Source: Berghia stephanieae (taxonomy: Eukaryota > Mollusca > Gastropoda > Nudibranchia > Aeolidiidae). From it: a stretch of DNA of 64,000 bases. Position 1 is the first letter of the stretch. Each line of letters begins with the position of its first letter. The notes under the pieces were generated by a model. The model saw only the letters and a program-made list of their open reading frames with translations. It was not told where the DNA came from and ran no database searches. The stretch spans positions 30,398,569 through 30,462,568 of the forward strand of contig CM067449.1 of assembly GCA_034508935.3 (NCBI GenBank), read 5' to 3'. A program made the position numbers and the translations under genes. This document shows positions 59,793 to 64,000 of the stretch, piece by piece.

Positions 59793-62700
59793 ATGAGTAA
59801 AAGAGGCCCAAGTAAACCAGCTCCTCCAACAAAAAGAGTCCGGTAAGGAAGTTGAAGGTTTATATTATTACATACTTTAACCCTACAACTATGTAACAAC
59901 TATGTGTGACAAAACATGAGAAGTTTTCCACTGTGTCCAAATGCATCGCTGATTGGATGCTAAAATAAGAATTTAAAAATATCTCCCAATTGCGTTTTCA
60001 AATGTCTTTCTGTTAAAATTGTAAACAGCATTAATAAATGGTAATTATATTTTTTTAAAAAGAACAATAAACAAAAAGTTAACTACCTTTTCCCCTACCT
60101 CTCCCTTCCCCCCCCCCACCCCCCCTACCCAAATAAATTTTAAAAATTAGATTTTTCAAACTTTAAAGTAAGGGAATAGCAATTGATATACTCATGTCCT
60201 TTAAGTGCTCTTTAAAAGCATTCTGCTTTATCACAGCTTACTACAATTAATTTTTCATTACTTTTCAATTGAATTTTTTTTATAACCCTTTAATATTAAT
60301 AGTAATTATACTGTCAGAAGTAGATGTACCAAGCTAGAGATGCCAAAACCTTGGTATCGCTGTTAGAAATTCTAGCCTGGAACTAAGAAGTTCAGATTAC
60401 AGGCAATTGTTGAATTCATAGAATTCTTATGGTAACAAGGAAAACACTCATAACTTCCATTGTGACATAACAACCACCATAGCATTATCCCCCACAACTA
60501 CTACTACTACTAAGACCTGTATATTCTCAGTCAATTAACTGAAATCAGTCAATTCGTCAAATTCAAAATTTTTAAAAAGGAAAGAAGGAAATGAAGAATG
60601 AAATAATTCATGAATCGTAGTCGAATGACAGTAAAGTAATTAGGAATGTTCCACGCTCTGTGCATAGCTCATGGGCCGTTTATATTGAAGATGGATATAT
60701 TGCCAAGGCTATAAGCAATGCTTTTTAGAATTGCTGTGTCTGAACACATCCCAGCGTATTTTCACACAGCCAGCGTGAAATTATTTTTTTCACTTTCCAA
60801 ACCTGTCGTGATCCCAATGGTAGCCAATTTTAACTGAGCCGCTGAGTGATAAATTTCACTGTTTCGTCAAAATTGTCCACATTTACCTGGTGAAGAGTAA
60901 AAGTATGAAAAAGTAAAATGCGAACCCGAAAGTATGTTATGTAGACACCTTCAAATCGAAAGTTATATGATTGTTACAAGCACGTCTCGATTGCCTCACA
61001 TTGTAAACAAACTGGTTGACAGTTTCTAGTTTCTTCACTGATTGGGTACCTAATTATAAGGAACAATGGTAAGTAGCCTAATTAATACAAAGGGCCAACA
61101 GCAACACGTAGCATGAGACATGACGTCTGTTAGGCGATATTACAATTTTTATTTAGACAGAGACAACGCTTTCTAAATGGATACGATTTCTATTGTGGAA
61201 ATTTCTGTTTCAGCTTTGACAATCCTATGAGTTGTGTTTGAAATTCCCACAAGACAAATTTTAAGTTGGCATCTATTGGCTTAACTGGACATGGAACATA
61301 TTTGCAGGTCTGATAATTATGGGCTTGTTTTAACATTGTTATGGACAATATTTTGCGTTGGTTTGAGAGTATTTCCATAATAACAATGAGACCATAACAA
61401 TTTTGGGTTGTCAGACTTGCAAATAAGTGCGCTTTGGTTTAGCCTGTTTACCAAACTTCTCTCTAATTGTTTCTATAAATAAATTAAAAATCAGAGAATA
61501 TAATAGAAAGTCACAGTTATGCATGCAATATTACTATTAATCTTATATAAATGTCACTTTCTTTTTCTATGTAGATGAATTACAAAATAAAATTTCTCAA
61601 AGACAAAATACATTTGGTTTGGTTATAAGTTTTAAAAAATAAGATGTATAAATATGATGACAAATCGAGTTCTGGCACAGGCTCATATTCTCTTTATAAA
61701 GAACTATTTTTGCTGCTGTAATTAAAGGGAAAAAACAAAACAGTCCATGAGTCGTTGATTCTCAAACTAAAGGGTTTGACCAAGGTGAACGTATTTGCTG
61801 GTCTTGGTTTTATCATTGTAATGGACAGTATTTTGCTTCAGAGGATTTCTATGACAACAATAAGCATTGATAATAGGCATTATCAGACCTGACATGTCAA
61901 GTTCAACATGACCTCGCTGAGTTGTAATATTTGTAATTACACTTTTTTTTAATGATGTGTTATGCAATTGAAATTATAATTGGTTATAGTAATAGAACAA
62001 TTCTGAATTTTTTTGTTAATGATCAAATTGTCTTGAATTGATTTAAACAACGTTAAGGTCATAATATATCATTCACAAAGACTAGCCATGTTGAAAAGAA
62101 AGGGTTTATCACCTTCACAGCTTCTTTTTTTTCCTACTTATTCCTTCAAGTTCAAGGCTTCACATATAGAATTTTGTAAGTATAGTGACAGTTACTTTAC
62201 AAACAACTTTTATTTTTTCTTTTATAAGCCCATTATTTATTTTCAATATTTCATCATTTACTGCAGGAGAGAAGAAGATGAAGATGATCCATCAAACTTT
62301 GAGGCAGAACTTGCTTTAATGGAAGAGATTGAGGCAGAAGGTCGAGATGATTATGAAATGATGGAAGTAGAAGGGGATGGCCCCGCAGATGAACAGTCTA
62401 CCTCCAAATGGGCTCGTCCACCTCTTCCTGCAATAGACCCTGAATGTGACAATGTGGCATTCCAACAAGTTGACTTGGATTATTACATTGGTTTGTTTCA
62501 TTTTAGGCAAAAAACAAAATTTTAAAACTTGAAATGTGAGGTAGCTATTGAATGAGCCTCTGCTATTGAAAAAATGGTCATACTTTATTTTTTAAAAAGT
62601 ATTTTAACCAGATTTGTGGAGTAGTTATAGTATAGCCACTACTATTGAAAAAGTTAAAGAATAATGTGATAAATGGTAACAAATTTTATCCTTGTGCCAC

Positions 62701-62992
62701 ACTATCATGCAATCGAGAATCTTGATTGAATTGTTTCTGGGTACATGGTATATATTTTACTCATTGAATTTTCTCTGTCCTTGATTAATTCAATGCAATG
62801 ATCATTTGTCTTTGTTAAGGTACACACATGGACGGTATGCCTGGTGCCACCAAAGGTCCCACCCCCATCATCCGTATGACAGGAGTCTCAATAGAAGGCA
62901 ACAGTGTCATGGCCCACATCCATGGATTTACGCCTTACTTTTATGTACCTGCCAATCCAAATTTTAAACCAGACGACTGTGAGATCTTTAAA
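59793..62992 (+). CDS. POLD1: DNA polymerase delta catalytic subunit, first three coding exons
   Basis: Exons 59793-59842, 62267-62490 and 62820-62992 join in phase and read through to the right edge region; the gene continues beyond the window. An in-frame TGA precedes the ATG. The product is the replicative polymerase (lagging strand and repair) with 3'-5' exonuclease. The N-terminal part seen here is the basic start MSKRGPSKPAPPTKRVR, an acidic stretch, the conserved NFEAELALMEEIEAEG (human FEEDLALMEEMEAE), LPAIDPECDN, FQQVDLDYYIG (human FQQLEIDHYVG) and MAHIHGFTPYFYVPAN (human CHIHGFAPYFYTPA). Exonuclease and polymerase motifs lie in exons outside the window. Intron 1 (2.4 kb) holds a family D transposon and a SINE piece. 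Confidence 0.95.
60513..61082. mobile_element. Family D DNA transposon, right end missing, in POLD1 intron 1
   Basis: Starts with the terminal AGACCTGTA and is collinear with 6363 onward (CAGTCAATTAACTGAAATCA, TGATTGGGTACCTAATTA) to about 61082. There it stops and a family A SINE body begins, so the right terminal repeat is lost. Confidence 0.88.
61087..61175 (-). repeat. Family A SINE fragment
   Basis: About 90 bases of body (CAAAGGGCCAACAGCAACAC, GACAGAGACAACGCTTT), close in sequence to the copy at 63047-63215. Confidence 0.78.
61176..62266. other. Rest of POLD1 intron 1
   Basis: Two loosely similar stretches (about 61280-61400 and 61780-61900, both with ATTGTAATGGACAGTATTTTG-like words) may be a diverged duplication. 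Otherwise nothing recognised. Confidence 0.4.
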
Positions 62993-63046
62993 GTAAGGCT
63001 TTGTAAAAGTTTGCAATGCATTCTTAAAGGGTCTATTTTAAAAATT

Positions 63047-63215
63047 GAGCTTTTATATAGCAATATCCACTGAACGTGCTCAAAGCGCTTTACAAAGGGC
63101 CAACAGCAACACGTAGCATGAGACATGACGCCTGTTCGGCGATATTACAATTGTTTTTTAGACAGAGACAACGCTTTTAATGGTACTCATTTTACACCTG
63201 AGTGCGGTGAGAGAA
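63047..63215 (-). repeat. Family A SINE, headless
   Basis: Body from GAGCTTTTATATAGC to CTGAGTGCGGTGAGAGA. The tRNA-like head is absent. In POLD1 intron 3. Confidence 0.82.
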
Positions 63216-63242
63216 TAAAGATATTAATGTAGATTTTTTCTT

Positions 63243-63870
63243 GGGGGTTTTGATAGCTTAGTTGGTGCAGTCCTCACTTCACAAGAAAAGGGACCAAGAT
63301 CGATCCCGGGTGCAGTTGAGTTTTTTTTTCTGACTCCCCCCTGTCCACCCAGCAGTAATTGGGTTGCTGGGTCTCTGAGATCTGGTTGAAAGGACTTTGC
63401 GATAGGCGGGTGGTTGGATGGGAGCATCACCCTTGAATCATATACCTATGATGTTCGCATGGGTGTACGATCCGATAGTGATGTCGTTTCTTCTTCTCTT
63501 TACTAGCCTATCCTGCTTCTTTGGTTTGTGATTGTATTTTTGACAGGGGATATTTTTTTTCCTGTAAATCCTCTGCCTGTTTGTTCTTGGTTATTTATAA
63601 TTTAGCTTATGATATCTTTAGGTTATGATTTTGATTGACATTTGTACTATTTTTGTTAGATTGCTTGTTTTTTTGTTTCAGCGGTCTCTCATATAACCTC
63701 AATTGTGTTGGAAGAGACCTAAAGCAACAAACAAACAAACAAAAACTTTGCGATAGACTAGCATCCTATCCAAAGGGTGGAAAGCAATTGCTATTGTCTG
63801 TTCCTGCTATAGAAACTGGGATGAACTCCAGATCTATCAGCCAAATGGCTATGAAGGACTACAAAGAATG
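63243..63870 (+). repeat. tRNA-derived SINE, family C, split by another element
   Basis: Left part 63243-63405 carries the head (TAGCTTAGTTGGTGCAG, AAGATCGATCCCGGG). Right part 63745-63870 continues the body (GCATCCTATCCAAAGGGTGG, AAAGCAATTGCTATTGTC). The break falls between two copies of ACTTTGCGATAG. Confidence 0.85.
63406..63744 (+). mobile_element. 339-bp SINE-like element with ACAA tail, inside the family C copy
   Basis: Flanked by the 12-bp target duplication ACTTTGCGATAG (63394-63405, 63745-63756) and ending in an ACAAACAAACAAAC tail. Its 3' end (CATATAACCTCAATTGTGTT) resembles the 3' end of family B (ATATAACCTAAATGTGTT), while the 5' part does not. Confidence 0.85.
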
Positions 63871-64000
63871 TAGATATTAATATTCACAATTATGAAAAGG
63901 ACCATAACAAGAGAATAAAATTCATGAAGTGCTCATGAAAAATTGAAATGGCCTTCTTTGAAAATTGTAGATCCATCACTAATTTAAGTGATACACATTT

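Noticed and set aside
61280-61900. Possible duplication within POLD1 intron 1
   Set aside because: Two stretches share some words but I could not align them convincingly; left as a note.

Overview
This window is a piece of an intron-rich, AT-rich animal genome. Three nuclear protein genes with GT/AG introns, several tRNA-derived SINE families, DNA transposons, LINE scraps and one Ty3/Gypsy-type LTR element all point to an invertebrate metazoan. The repeat and transposase mix would suit a marine invertebrate, perhaps a mollusc or other lophotrochozoan, but that is inference. No prokaryotic feature, CRISPR array or operon is visible.

Layout. 1-1255: relic of a pogo/Tigger-type DNA transposon. 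3701-16762 (+): thymidylate synthase (TYMS), seven exons from near the N-terminus to the stop; the first coding exon is not securely located. Its 7.9-kb second intron holds a nearly intact-length Ty3/Gypsy (Mag-like) element with almost identical LTRs, itself hit by a MITE and a SINE. 16763-39829: gene-poor accessory DNA with SINE copies, a SWIM-type/MULE-like transposase relic opened by a 2.1-kb DNA transposon that carries its own hAT-type MITE, a 2-kb minisatellite, a 717-bp tandem duplication, a 394-bp tandem repeat with a tRNA-like core, and a pogo-type MITE. 39830-57373 (-): an eight-exon, 598-residue biotin-protein ligase-like gene; its 6.3-kb first intron holds a LINE endonuclease scrap and an unrecognised coiled-coil gene relic. 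57374-59792: divergent intergenic region with a LINE 3' fragment. 59793-62992 and beyond the right edge (+): DNA polymerase delta catalytic subunit (POLD1), first three coding exons.

How the genes relate. TYMS (dTMP synthesis) and POLD1 (replicative polymerase) both serve DNA replication, and the ligase gene is head-to-head with POLD1; whether this neighbourhood is functional or chance cannot be told from one window. The most notable gene-level observation is the domain order of the ligase: the BPL catalytic domain comes first and the domain that sits at the N-terminus of human HLCS and yeast Bpl1 comes last, joined inside one exon. The most notable structural observations are the nested transposons with clean target duplications and a set of SINE families, two of which share one 3' body under different tRNA-like heads.
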